Positions 36,401 to 45,352 of a DNA stretch of 64,000 bases are shown piece by piece. The first letter of the stretch is position 1, and every line of letters begins with the position of its first letter. The DNA comes from Paragordius varius. Taxonomy: Eukaryota; Nematomorpha. Under the pieces are notes generated by a model. It was not told the origin of the DNA and did no database searches. It saw only the letters and a list, made by a program, of their open reading frames with translations. A program made the translations under genes and the position numbers. The stretch spans positions 1,860,001 to 1,924,000 of the forward strand of contig OZ176052.1 in assembly GCA_964247055.1 (NCBI GenBank). Reading direction: 5' to 3'.

Positions 36401-36966
36401 ACAGAAAACAAGCCCTGTCGTAAACATTCAACATTTCGATAAATTTATTATGCAACACCATCCTCGACAAATTGAATGTCATTTGAATTCTTTACAAAAG
36501 GTTATTTGACACAAAAAAAACTCTTTGAGTTTTTTTATTTTTGTCAATATATTAAAATATATTCTATCTTTCCTTTAAATAGAAATATAGGGGAATCGAA
36601 ATTGTCGAATTTGCAATTTTTAAAGAGCTTTTTTAGAATTTTTCTCAAAAAAATCTATTGAAAATGCCGTTAACGCTTTTTTAAAATTTTTTTTACTGAA
36701 ACTGAAAAAACCATCACTTCTGAAGACATTTTTAATCCCCATAATCTATTTAACTTTTGTTGGTTATATTTTACATTTATTATGATTAGGACAATGAAAT
36801 GCACAAATGTATATGGATGAAAATTACGTTTGCTTTCCTGGAACTTTTAGTTAAGGAGAAAATACATTTATCAGACATGTTTGTTAATCAATTAAGTCTC
36901 GTGTTTCAACAATTCACTCATATCACTGATTTCACGCATTATTTTAAAAAAATTATTGTCAATTAA
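14010..36966 (+). CDS. ARFGEF3 (BIG3) homologue, 38 exons, copy A
   Basis: A large alpha-helical-repeat protein of the BIG/Sec7 superfamily, about 2678 codons (human ARFGEF3 is about 2180). The start ATG at 14010 gives MDDIFENVLEF, like human MEEILRKL. Shared blocks, compared with the human protein from memory: ETDSEKK (exon 4), LWKDVCPAL (exons 6-7; human IWKNLCPAL), VEIDLAIIQFSSQF (exon 14), FNADFIYFATFQSLCL (exon 15), FNMVYTDCWI (exon 16), LWSHVFRFYG (exons 20-21), SGRPLIQIMNIW (exon 24), CAFDRRPGLKFLLKRC (exon 35; human EFDTSPGLKCLLKK). Mammalian BIG3 is a scaffold reported to bind prohibitin 2, PKA and PP1. The spliced exons total 8037 nt, an exact multiple of three, with every junction in phase. 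One in-frame TAA lies in exon 5 (17633-17635), where copy B has GAA. Confidence 0.85.
14607..14647. repeat. (TA)n microsatellite
   Basis: Pure TA run in intron 1 of the ARFGEF3-like gene, copy A; not present in copy B. Confidence 0.95.
14923..15322. mobile_element. Foldback element with terminal 21-bp arrays (best copy), copy A only
   Basis: 400 bp. The left end is TATACCATTTACAG followed by five tandem units of about 20-21 bp (TTCAAATTCACCCTTGAAC type). An AT-rich core of about 180 bp follows, then five inverted units (GGGTGAATTTGAATTGTTC type) and CTGTAAATGGTATA. The two arms can pair almost perfectly into a long hairpin. The flanks suggest a TA target. It sits in intron 1; copy B lacks it. 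Other members are at 17257, 21229, 28993, 37078 and 11636. Confidence 0.85.
15319..15362. repeat. (TA)n microsatellite abutting the foldback element
   Basis: TA run directly at the right end of the 14923 foldback element; insertion into a TA target followed by slippage would explain it. Confidence 0.9.
17257..17505. mobile_element. Foldback element, TTCAAATTCACCC family, intron 4, copy A
   Basis: Starts TATACCATTAGCAAATCAAA with a TTCACCCTC unit and ends GGGTGAATATGAATTG ... TTTAAATGGTACA. Fewer terminal units than the 14923 copy. It stops about 16 bp before the exon 5 acceptor. Copy B has it at 54819-55019, so it predates the duplication. Confidence 0.75.
17522..17775 (+). other. Exon 5 of copy A with premature TAA and a possible new donor
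   Basis: Reads LLQTYETVTHETQ and on to YHQFL, then TAA at 17633-17635; copy B has GAA there (55150-55152), a single G-to-T change. After the stop the frame stays open and alike to the usual exon end. The change also makes TTTTT|GTAAAA. A splice from 17631 would leave phase 2, exactly what exon 6 (18137) needs, so the message could skip the last 48 codons in frame. Whether this copy is null, rescued by splicing, or a sequencing error cannot be told from sequence. Confidence 0.75.
18870..19135. mobile_element. Short inverted-repeat element, GACAAA family, intron 7, copy A
   Basis: ACAAACAAAGCGTAATATAAAG on the left; TTGTCTTTATATTTTCAC on the right. Copy B counterpart at 56447-56727 has better ends (AAAACTATACGGACAAAGCG). 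Confidence 0.5.
21229..21475. mobile_element. Worn foldback element, intron 10, copy A
   Basis: Decayed ends: TATACATACCAATTAAACTG on the left; GGGTGGTGAAATTAAATTG and AAGGGTGAATTTGA with GGTATATA on the right. The core is like the other members. Copy B counterpart at 58855-59100. It ends about 60 bp before exon 11. Confidence 0.6.
22880..22903. repeat. Short (TA)n run in intron 13, copy A
   Basis: About 12 TA units; length differs in copy B (about 60771-60784). Confidence 0.85.
25414..25718. mobile_element. hAT-type MITE in intron 17, copy A
   Basis: Terminal inverted repeats CAGGGGTGTCCACAAC and GTTGGACACCCCTA, with an 8-bp target duplication GTATAGTC / ATATAGTC (7 of 8 match; 25406-25413 and 25719-25726). 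GCGGCCCGCGG near the left end is common in hAT elements. 305 bp, no transposase. Copy B carries it at 63321-63592. Confidence 0.85.
27741..27914. mobile_element. TACAGTATGC-type MITE, intron 21
   Basis: 174 bp. Ends TACAGTTTGGCATTTTAATG and AAGGCATCTACTGTA, subterminal TGCTTATTTCAC / GTGAAATAAGCA, and an inner CAATACACTTCC / GTATGGAAA pair. TA at both ends fits a Tc1/mariner-like target. Related copies at 30012 and 38211. Confidence 0.75.
28993..29286. mobile_element. Foldback element making up most of intron 23
   Basis: TATACCATTTACAATTTAT with CACCCTTGAACAATTC units on the left; GGGTGAATATGGATTG and GAACTGTAAATGGTATA on the right. Intron 23 is 28953-29314: the element begins 40 bp after the donor and ends 29 bp before exon 24, so it is about four fifths of the intron. 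Confidence 0.8.
30012..30175. mobile_element. TACAGTATGC-type MITE, intron 25
   Basis: 164 bp, the best-kept copy: TACAGTATGCATTTTAATGG and CATTAAAATGCATACTATAC with final TGTA. Inner GTGTATGGAAAAAAC / TTTTTTCCATACAC can also pair. Confidence 0.8.
30411..30437. repeat. Short (TA)n run in intron 26
   Basis: About 13 TA units. Confidence 0.85.
30534..31200. mobile_element. Foldback element with CAAGTTGGTCCTTGAAC arrays, intron 26
   Basis: A second, related foldback family of about 0.67 kb. Left: TATACCATCAAGAGTGTCC then three units of about 20 bp (AAGTTGGTCCTTGAAC type). Right: six or seven inverted units (GTTCAAGGATCAACTTGAA type) ending AAGGACACTCTTGA. The core is about 400 bp of AT-rich DNA. 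The outer TATACCAT end is shared with the TTCAAATTCACCC family although the repeat unit differs. It ends about 42 bp before exon 27. Confidence 0.8.
31243..36966 (+). other. ARFGEF3-like copy A, exons 27-38 (C-terminal third)
   Basis: Exons: 31243-31759, 31789-31999, 32041-32191, 32284-32464, 32544-33039, 33261-33693, 34112-34242, 34480-34740, 35110-35424, 35651-35764, 36170-36500, 36790-36966 (TAA at 36964). Introns 27 and 28 are only 29 bp (31760-31788) and 41 bp (32000-32040); both have GT..AG ends and restore phase. Exon 29 matches human LPRRLQEQ ... LSDFDDD with FHRLLINFRQRR ... LITDYDD; exon 32 matches SCQLIIELPP with KCQLITIIFEPG. Exon 35 is the most conserved block. Exon 37 is a basic Asn/Lys-rich linker before the last helical exon, whose pattern follows the human C-terminus. 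Confidence 0.8.
33770..34024. mobile_element. Short inverted-repeat element, GACAAA family, intron 32
   Basis: ACAGTAAAAATTGAAAAAAT and ACAGACAAAT on the left; TTTATATTTTTACG then ACATTTTTTACTGT on the right. About 255 bp; no coding. Confidence 0.6.
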
Positions 36967-37077
36967 TATTAAATTTACAAAATGTATATTTAATCTTAAA
37001 TAAATATATATTGTCTTATCAGAATCTAATTTGCCAACAGAAAATTGAGCCTTTTTACATAACATAATCGATAGAAA

Positions 37078-37343
37078 TATACCATTTACACCTCAAATTT
37101 ACTCTTGAACATTAATTCACACTAAAAATAAAGTATATTTTTGGGGGTAATTTGACTCAGTATTGATGTGAATTTTTTCTATATTATGTAGTTTATCATT
37201 TTTCAATTTTCTTTAAATAACAAAATATAGGTATTTTTTATTTTTATAACATTTTGTTTTTAATTTGTGTTTGTGGGTCAATTTGAATTTGTCAAGGGTG
37301 AATTTAAAATGCTTAGGGGTAAATTCGAGGTATTATTGGTATA
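37078..37343. mobile_element. Worn foldback element, TTCAAATTCACCC family
   Basis: TATACCATTTACACCTC and TACTCTTGAACATTAATTCA on the left; CAATTTGAATTTGTCAAGG, AGGGTGAATTT and TTGGTATATA on the right. Confidence 0.65.
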
Positions 37344-37360
37344 TATAAACAAATAATAGC

Positions 37361-37630
37361 ACAGTGAAAATTAAAATTATGCGGACAAAACTTTTAAAGA
37401 CAAATTTTTTTTAAAAAAGACAACCATATCTTTTTAAACCATAATTTATCCTTTAAAATCATTTAATTACAATCATTGTTTTTAAGCTACTAAATTAACA
37501 TCTTTATTTTTTGTTTTGTAGTTCAAAAAATCAGTTATTAAAACAATAAAAATTGTGGAGTTGTCTTTTGAAAAATAATACTGACTTTTTATTTTTACGT
37601 TTTGTCCCTATAATTTCAATTTTTATTGTA
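37361..37630. mobile_element. Short inverted-repeat element, GACAAA family
   Basis: ACAGTGAAAATTAAAATTAT then GCGGACAAAA on the left; TTTTACGTTTTGTCCCTATA then ATTTCAATTTTTATTGT on the right. About 270 bp and the clearest inverted ends of this family. Confidence 0.65.
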
Positions 37631-38210
37631 TATTATTGAATTGAAAACGGCTTTAAACCTAGCAAAGACACCGAACTAAACAATTTTTGGTACAAAGTTT
37701 TATGTGAATTGGCCATTTTTACCTTGTTGTAAAAATTACCCTTTTAGGTTTTTGTTTTGTTAAATTTTGATTTTTGCATGTAAAGATATCAAAAATGATT
37801 TTATTTTTTCCCATAAAGCTTACAATAAACCGTAAAAAATTTGTGTCAAATGTCCCATGCATGCATTCTATTTCGATATGAATTTAACAGAATTATTGTG
37901 CCATATCGATGAAGTTTATCTTATATCTTATGATTAAAAAATAAGTTTTTACACAATATTTATATGTAGAATGAGCCAGATTTTGACTATGGTTTGCGAT
38001 AAGGGGTTATATATATATAATTCTTTGCATGGTATAATTTAGCGTAAAAAAGCAAAACTTTAAGAACTCATTGAGAGTCAGTTTATAAATCTATCGAATC
38101 AATTTGGGTTGACAATATTGAAATAGGATTTGATAAAAAGCTCCACAAACTATAAATTTTCCATGTTATACCTTTTGGACTATTTAAATTGTGGCCGGGT
38201 TTTTTTAATA

Positions 38211-38402
38211 TACAGTATGCATTTTAATGGTTGCTTATTTCATACTATAGATAGATGGTCAATTTTTAGCACAGTAGTGTATGGAAAAACAACAAAATGT
38301 TGAATAACAATTTTTTTCTGTCTTTTTTCCATACGCTCACTACTGTGTTGCGAATTACCCAAATATAGTGTGAAATAAGCAAGCATTAAAATGCATACTA
38401 TA
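38211..38402. mobile_element. TACAGTATGC-type MITE near the copy A/B junction
   Basis: TACAGTATGCATTTTAATGG on the left; AGCATTAAAATGCATACTA on the right; inner GTGTATGGAAAAAC / CTTTTTTCCATACG. About 190 bp, some 250 bp before the point where copy B becomes alignable with the window start. Confidence 0.75.
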
Positions 38403-38654
38403 TATCTTTCTGAGTTTAACATATTTCAAATTACAAGGCGGCATCGAACCATGCGAAAATGTTTTAAAAACAGAAGCCGTGCCAATATAAATATAAAAAT
38501 GGCGCGTTTACCTACATAAGTTTATATGTTTTTGCCTCAGAAAAAAAGGCTGTTATATTATTTTAACATTTTTTTTTACATACATATTCAAATTGAAATA
38601 TTTTGATATATTTAATATTTTTACCATAAAAGGATTATTTATATAAGATATGAT

Positions 38655-39499
38655 CATAACCATTTTATAGGACTCAATGAAAATATGCATTTAAAACAAT
38701 AAATGGACTGTCGATTCCGGGGGTTGCATTAAAATATAAAAACGGTTCTTGATCAAATGATTTGGGAAGCCGCTTTTAAGTTTAATTCTATTTCCATTAT
38801 TTTTGTTAAAAATAATTGGGGATCATTTCACTCTCATTAAGATAGATGTATTTCGTTGCGCTAAAATTAATTATTGCTAAGTAGTTTTTTATTTGGAATT
38901 GACATTTTTAACATATTTTCCATTATTGGGAGTACTAATTTTATTTTATAATAAACTTTGTATAATACTGTATTTCAATTATTTTTCTTTACGTTGTTTA
39001 AATTTTAACCTTTTGAGATGTGTTAACCTATAGATATCTATTTCAGGAGTAATAAAAAAATAATCATTAACCAATTTTCTTTTAAAATATGGGCATAAAA
39101 ATACTTTCATAACTCAAATGTAGGCACCAAAATTATTCAAAACAATGTAACCAAATTTAAAATATTTGTTTTAGAGAACGATACACCATGGTTTAAAACG
39201 CTATTTAAAAAAGCTAATAGCTCCGGTTCTATACAAACGGTTTTGGTTTGAATCCGGATATAAATTCTACGGTCATTTTATTAGAATTGATTTTAAACAA
39301 AAAAAATCAAACTAATTGCATTCCAATCAGTTCCGATTTTAAACTGACTCGATGTTTAATAAACATCGAAAACTAATTATATCATATAAATTTAATTATA
39401 ACAAAATCATTAAAATTTATTTACAATATTTTAATAATAACATAATCATTAACTAAATACATACATAAAAACATTATTATAAAAGGTAAAGCATTTTGT
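38655..39499. other. Intergenic AT-rich DNA, copy B
   Basis: Counterpart of 1-879. No gene seen. Confidence 0.6.
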
Positions 39500-41045
39500 T
39501 TAAAGAGTTGGTTAGTTTAAGTTGTGGGGAAAATAATTGAGTAATGTGAGGTGTTTGAGAATGTAAGGTGAGGTGTGATGATAAATGTTAGGATATTTTG
39601 TAGGAAGGAGAGAGTTTAAAGATGTGTTGATGTAATGTAAGAGAATATGGGAATATCAATTAATAAAATAAAAAATATCAAATATAAAAAATGAATATGC
39701 TAAAAAAGTAAAAAGAGAGGTGATGTAATGAGTGTGTGAGATGTAAGGTGATGTTTAATGCGATAAATGGTAGGTGGTTTTGTAAAGATTGGGATGTAAT
39801 GTAGTAGAATATAAAGTATTAATATATAAATAAAAAGTATCTAAAAATGAGTTTTGATAAGTTTGAGGATGTAATTGTAAGGTGAGGTGTGATGATAAAT
39901 GTTAGGTTTATTTTAAAGATATTGGAATAATGTCAATGTAAGGTAAGGTGTGATAATAAATCTTAGGTATATCGTAAGGATAAGGGAATTCGAAGTAAAA
40001 ATATATTCATATATAATAAGAAGCGTCCAAAAATGAGATTTGATGAGTTTGATGATTTATATGTAAGGTGAAGTGATTTTGTAAAGATAGAGATGTAAAG
40101 CAAGGGAATATAAAATGAGGGAATATAAAGTAAAAATATATTCATATATAATAAAACGTATCCAAAAATGAGATTTTTGATGATGTATATGTAAGGTGAG
40201 GTGCGGTGTAATGGTAAATGATAGGTGATTTTGTTAAGATAGGTATGTAAAATTAAAAAATATTAATCAAATATAATATGGTGAAAAAGTAAATTGGAGA
40301 GAGGTGATGTGTGGGTGAGTGAATGAGATGTAAGGTGAGAGTTTGATGAGAGGTGAATTTGTAAGATGTGTTGATGTAAATTAAGGTAATATAGGAATAA
40401 AGTTTAAGTAAAATAAAAAAGAATCTATTTATGGAATAAGGAATTCAGTATCCAAAAAAATAATGGAGAGATGTGATGAGTATGTTTTATGTAAGGTAAT
40501 GAAGATGAGGTATGGTGAAAAGAAATGTATGTTGATATAATGTAAGGGAATATAAATTAAATAGAATAGAATATAAAAAATATTCCAAAAATAAGATGAG
40601 GATGTGATGAATGGTGAGTTTGAAGATGTTTATGTAAGGTAAAGAGGTGTGATGATAAATGTTTAGTGATTTTGTAAGGATGGAGAATGGAGATGTTTGA
40701 TGTAAAATAGGGGAATAAATTTTTAATAAAATAAAAAAATTAATTCAAATATAGAATAAAAGATAGCATCCAAAAATAGATAGAATATAGGTGATGTATG
40801 TATGTAAGAGAGAGTATTGGGTGAATTTGTAATAGAGAATGGAAGATATGTTTGTTGATGTAATGTAAGGATGGGTAAAATATAAAAAAGTATGATGTCA
40901 AAAGTAGGACATGTGATGTGTGTGGGTGTGTATGTGTAAGGTGAGATGAGTTGAGGTTTGTTGTAAAGGAATGTATTTCGTAGAATAAGAATGAAAGTAA
41001 AAATATGAAAATATGGAATGTAGAAATAAAATATAATATATACAT
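39500..41045. repeat. Degenerate purine-rich minisatellite, copy B
   Basis: Same word set and same lack of C on the plus strand as 880-2510, with units gained, lost and altered. Its right part (40740-41040) lies inside the open frame that continues the last exon of the small minus-strand gene in this copy. Confidence 0.8.
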
Positions 41046-42628
41046 AAATAAATGGATAATATGTAAAATATATATAGTATTGTGATTGAGTTTTGGATTC
41101 ACTCCAGCCAACGTCATACACGGGTCTCTAAATAAAAAACCCCTAAACATCAAAAAATAAATAAAATGATTAATTATATTGTTGATGTAAAATTGTTTTT
41201 ATTTAAAACTTACAGTATGTTTCTCGAATAACACAATCAGTCATCACAGGTTTATAATCGCATGTACAACCCTTGCATTCCACCAAATCTATTCCTGGTA
41301 AGCCTGAATCTGGAGACGGTTCCTCACAAGGTGAAGGGGTCCATGTAAAATACTGAGGTTCGTCATTGAATCTTACTGTTTTTTTTGGAACAGTTTTTTC
41401 TACATTTAATTGAATAAATTTTGTAGCAATATCGATAATAATGATTGCTTTTTGCATTGATCTTGGTGTAAAAAACATTTCGAAATATTTTTTTACCGTT
41501 TGATTCAGGCGAAGTAAAATCTTCAACCTCACTTTCTATCGCATTTATTTCTTGCCAACTAGGTTCTGGATAGAACAGTTCTCCGACAGGGGAAGTCGGA
41601 GTCCAACGGAAATATTGAATATCTTCATTGAAAACCACTCTTTTTGGAATATTTGGTTCTAATAAAATATATACGTAATTTGATGTTGGTACTAATTTTA
41701 ATGGTCTTAAATATTATCTATTTCACATTTGTTTATAAGTTTACTCGAAATATGTTTAATAAGAAATAAATATATAAAGTACCATTTTTGCATCCATTTC
41801 GGCCCTTAATGTTGGATTTCTTTTGAATCGCATCAGGCTTACCAGGTGGACAAACAACTAATTTATGCATAGTAGAATTGTTTTTTTTAAACAACAGATC
41901 TATTTTTTAAATAAATTCAGAACATTAGAGCATATTGATCTCCCATTTTAAATTAACAGTTATAATGCATGTTCGTCGGATCATGATACGTAAATAAGTA
42001 TTGACAAAACGTTACTTTATAAAAATACATCAATTAAATTTTAATTTTATAACTTCTATATATTATACGATAGTGCTTTATGCCCTTTGAGTGTCTTTAA
42101 AAAATGAACTAATCTCAAATTTATTTAAAAAAATGTTTTTTTATAAAAATTTTTCATATAAATAAAATATAATTTTTACCAATTAAAGCATCCTTCTCTT
42201 CCATCTTCCCAAAACAAGGAAACAGACGAGTCCACCACTTCTTCAAACCTGTAATTTAAAAGCTACATTTAAGTATCTTTTAAAGACCAAATATTTTTGT
42301 AGCCCGCGAAATCAAATATAAAATACAAATCTGAATAAAATTAGATATTCTTAATTAAATTTTATAAATCAGTTTTAGCTAATTTTTGAAATAAAACAAA
42401 ATTATAAAAATAGTTTTTAACTTATGTTTGATTTATAATAAAATATTCTTTGATTCCCATATATAAAAATCAAGCCCGTCGGTTATATTTTTTTGAAAAA
42501 AACCATTCGCCTCAATTCAAATATTTATAAAAAAATTCGAAGCTTAAAACATAATAACCTTGTCCGATAGCACCTCTTTCATTAATTTTTTTCTTCTGAA
42601 TACGATTCTGGGCAAAAATATTTTTCAT
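40740..42628 (-). CDS. Six-exon small gene with two RVxF-like repeats, copy B
   Basis: Paralogue (or allele) of 2597-4112. Minus-strand exons: 42628-42559, 42248-42180, 41857-41783, 41658-41497, 41399-41214, and 41125 down to the stop at 40740. The first five exons align with copy A at every splice site. The product keeps MKNIFAQNRIQKK, LKKWWTRLFPCFGK, KRVVFNEDIQYFRWTP and KKTVRFNDEPQYFTWTP. Exon 4 is 9 bases shorter, in frame. The last exon is odd: after PCMTLAG it stays open for about 120 more codons, running into the minisatellite and giving an Ile/Phe/His/Thr/Ser-rich tail, whereas copy A stops after about ten codons. The tail may be an artefact of the G-poor strand. Confidence 0.65.
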
Positions 42629-43055
42629 TAAAATATGATGTTGATATATATTCAAATTTACAAAAGCAATTTAATTATTTGATTGTTGCATTCTAAATTT
42701 TTTTACCATTAGCTATCAAGTTTAGTGATAATTATAAACTCAAATTTATTTTTAATTATGTTTAGTGATGTGTTATTGCTAAATACTTATTTGATACTTT
42801 TGCACGAATTCAATGGTTTAAAAATTGAACCCCAAAATAGCATTTGATTAATATTCTGTTATTTGTAAAATGGATAACATTTATTAGATGATAAATATAC
42901 TTAATAAGATACATAATGTTGACTGATCCCTTACAATAATTTTAAACTAAAAATTAACTCATTTTGTTTTTGAAGATATAGATAAGTTAAACCAATACGA
43001 TCACAACATCTTCTTTGCCCGATGTTTAGTTATTTGTGGATTGTTTAAAATATCA
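42629..43055. other. Intergenic DNA, copy B
   Basis: Counterpart of 4113-4520 in copy A. No gene seen. It ends at the hAT target duplication. Confidence 0.5.
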
Positions 43056-43063
43056 GCTATATA
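43056..43063. repeat. 8-bp target duplication, left (outer hAT)
   Basis: GCTATATA, repeated exactly at 47721-47728. Copy A has the single site TAGCTATCATG near 4510, showing the pre-insertion state. Confidence 0.93.
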
Positions 43064-43761
43064 TAAGGTGACCAGATTTTTTGAAGGAAAAAGCGGGACA
43101 AATCTGATAGGGGGGTCATTGGGGAGTACAATCAAAAATTTTAATATACAAAATTTATTGTAATATTTATTTATTTTTAACACAAATACATTATAATGTA
43201 AAAAAATTTGTACCTTACAGGTTGTTTGTACCTTATTCAATAAATTTACATGTGCACGAATAAAGAGTGAAGTGATTGTAATATTCTAGAAAAAAATAAT
43301 AAAGTCGAAATCATCACTAAGTGCGCTGGGTGATGCAACAAGCGGCACAAAAAATATTTTTAACAATTTAGCGAATAATCTTAATGAAAACATTATTGGT
43401 AGATACACAACGCTATTCAAACAGCTACTGATTTGTTAACCCTGGATGTGGAAAATATAGATGTTAAAATGCTTGGATATAATAAAACTGTTGGTTAGCT
43501 CTTTTGCCAGCGATTGAAATATTTATAAAAATGTGATCTCCTAGAACCCTATTTTTTATCACAGGACAAAGGTCAAAATTCCAAGTCAAAAAGGGAAAAT
43601 AATTTTATACCAATACCTAATCGCAATATATTAAAGCATCTAGAAAAACAAGGCTTAATGAATAGCCAGCTTTTAAAAATGTTTTATACAAGAAACGATA
43701 ATGACACTTTTTTATGAAGTCTCATTATTAAATAAATATAAATGAAAACTTATATTATGGA

Positions 43762-45046
43762 TAAGGTGACCAGACGTCCCGCTTTTGGCGGGACAGTCCC
43801 GCTTTTTCACACTTTGTCCCGCTTCCTGCTACGTTTTTAAATGTCCCGCTTTTTCACGATTATATAAAAAAAATTTTTTTTAATACAAATAAATTTTTTT
43901 TGTCCGTTTAAATTTTTTATCATTAAATATCTTTAAAATCTATTCATTTTAAATTAAAATTTTTTATTTTAAATTAATATTTATTTTTTTCGAATTTATA
44001 TCATGTGATTATACACTATACTTCCTACTACTAATGTCATTATTATCAAAAAGCCAAGTTAATACCCTTAAATCTCTAGATTAAAAGACAAATTGATACC
44101 ACAAATCGGTACCTTACACGTTTATTTCACAAAATTAAGGTAATATAATATTTATTATACTAATATTTTAGTTTTATTACTTGCCAACATTATTAAAAAG
44201 CCAAATTAATACCACAAATCGGTAGCTTAAAAGACAAATTGATACTACAAATCGGTACCTTACACGTTTATCACAGAAAATTAAGGTAATATAATATTTA
44301 TTATACTAATAGTACTTTATAAATATGAGCACAAAAAGAGGTTGTAAATTCAACGATGAATTAATGAAGGATTTTTCTTTTATTAAAAAAACGAAGAATG
44401 AATCATTTGTTAAATGTCTTATATGTGAGGGGGAATCTAGCACATGGCGGCAAGCATGATATTACAAAGCATATGGAAACACAGAAACATAAAAAATGTT
44501 TAGAATTATTTTCTAACCTTTTTTGACTTGGAATTTTGACCTTTGTCATGTGATAAAAAATAGGATTCTAGGAGATCACATTTTTATAAATATTTTAATC
44601 GCTGGCAAAAGAGCTAACCAACAGTTCTACAATATCCAAGCATTTTAACATCTATATTTTCCACATCCAGGGGTAACAAATCAGTAGCTGTTTGAATAGC
44701 GTTGTGTATCTGCCAATAATGTTTTAATTAAGATTATTCGCTAAATTGTTAAAAATATTTTTTGTGCCGCTTCTTGCATCATCCAGCGCACTTTGTGATG
44801 ATTTCGTCTTTATTATTTTTGTCTAGAATATTAAAATCACTTCACCCTTTGTTCGTGCACATGGAAATTTATTGAATAAGGTACAAACAACCTGTGAGGT
44901 ACAAATTTTTTTATATTTATAATGTATTTGTGTTAAAAATAAATAAATATTACAATAAATTTTGTATAAAAATTTTTGGTCCCCCAATGACCCACCCCCT
45001 TCTCAGATTTGTCCCGCTTTTTCCTTCAAAAAATCTGGTCACTTTA
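43762..45046 (+). mobile_element. hAT transposon nested in the outer hAT (internal-deletion derivative)
   Basis: 1285 bp. Left end TAAGGTGACCAGACGTCCCG, right end AATCTGGTCACTTTA, with a perfect 8-bp duplication ATTATGGA (43754-43761 and 45047-45054). From the left: GTCCCGC-rich end, tandem subterminal units, then an N-terminal transposase piece at 44325. At about 44515 it jumps to the antisense shortened-arm sequence also seen at 43064-43590 and runs to the end. It therefore looks like the same tail-to-tail family with its centre deleted. It was mobilised into a relative, so it is the younger of the two. Confidence 0.9.
44325..44512 (+). pseudogene. hAT transposase N-terminal fragment (BED-type zinc finger)
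   Basis: ATG start, MSTKRGCKFNDELMKDFSF then FVKCLICEGE with the CxxC of a BED finger. A frame change follows, after which the His part (KHMETQKHKK) is read in another frame. Typical of ZBED-like hAT transposases. It ends at the internal deletion junction. Confidence 0.75.
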
Positions 45047-45145
45047 ATTATGGACAACAGAAAAAAAATACGTAGGATAGAAATGGTTAAAATAATCATT
45101 TTTAAACAAATTATGTTCCATACAATAATAATATTTTAATTGTAG

Positions 45146-45300
45146 AATTTGCATTATCTTTACCTGAACCACTGCTATTGAACGCGTTTTTCCAAAGCAA
45201 ATTAAGTAAGGACAAGGAATCAAATTTAAATGTTAAATAAGTGCATTTTATGTGTTCAAATATAATTTGACAAATTATGAAGACTTATACAATATTTTAA
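45146..45300 (+). pseudogene. hAT dimerisation-domain fragment, inverted arm
   Basis: Plus-strand reading gives FALSLPEPLLLNAFF, KESNLNV and, after stops, a match to the KYNLTN part. It aligns base by base with the reverse complement of about 45410-45590. It is the mirror copy of the C-terminal transposase part, about 50 bp from the minus-strand copy's stop. Confidence 0.75.
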
Positions 45301-45352
45301 TTAATTTTGTTTATTTTTTAACATAAAAACTTTATAAATATAAATAAATATT

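Larger units (their letters stand above)
1..38654 (+). repeat. Tandem duplication, copy A (about 38.65 kb)
   Basis: The first bases of the window reappear, in the same orientation, at about 38655, and the two stretches stay alignable to the end of the window. Order and strand of every major part agree: minisatellite, small minus-strand gene, intergenic DNA, ARFGEF3-like gene. Exons differ by only a few percent (exon 14 has about 6 changes in 157 aligned bases); introns and spacers differ more and carry many small indels. Copy A has its own LTR element, a foldback element at 14923 and a 0.9-kb segment at about 13050-13950. The true edges of the unit are unknown because copy A is cut by the window start. 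Two haplotypes placed end to end by assembly is the alternative. Confidence 0.9.
36967..38654. other. Intergenic DNA between ARFGEF3-like copy A and copy B
   Basis: No gene seen. It contains three short elements (37078, 37361, 38211). The rest is AT-rich and has no counterpart in the window, because the matching part of copy B lies beyond the end. No clear poly(A) signal stands out, since AATAAA-like words are everywhere. Confidence 0.6.

Noticed and set aside
43001-43240. 79-codon minus-strand frame spanning the hAT end
   Set aside because: It crosses from flanking DNA into the hAT terminal repeat; no function is expected and there is no counterpart in copy A.
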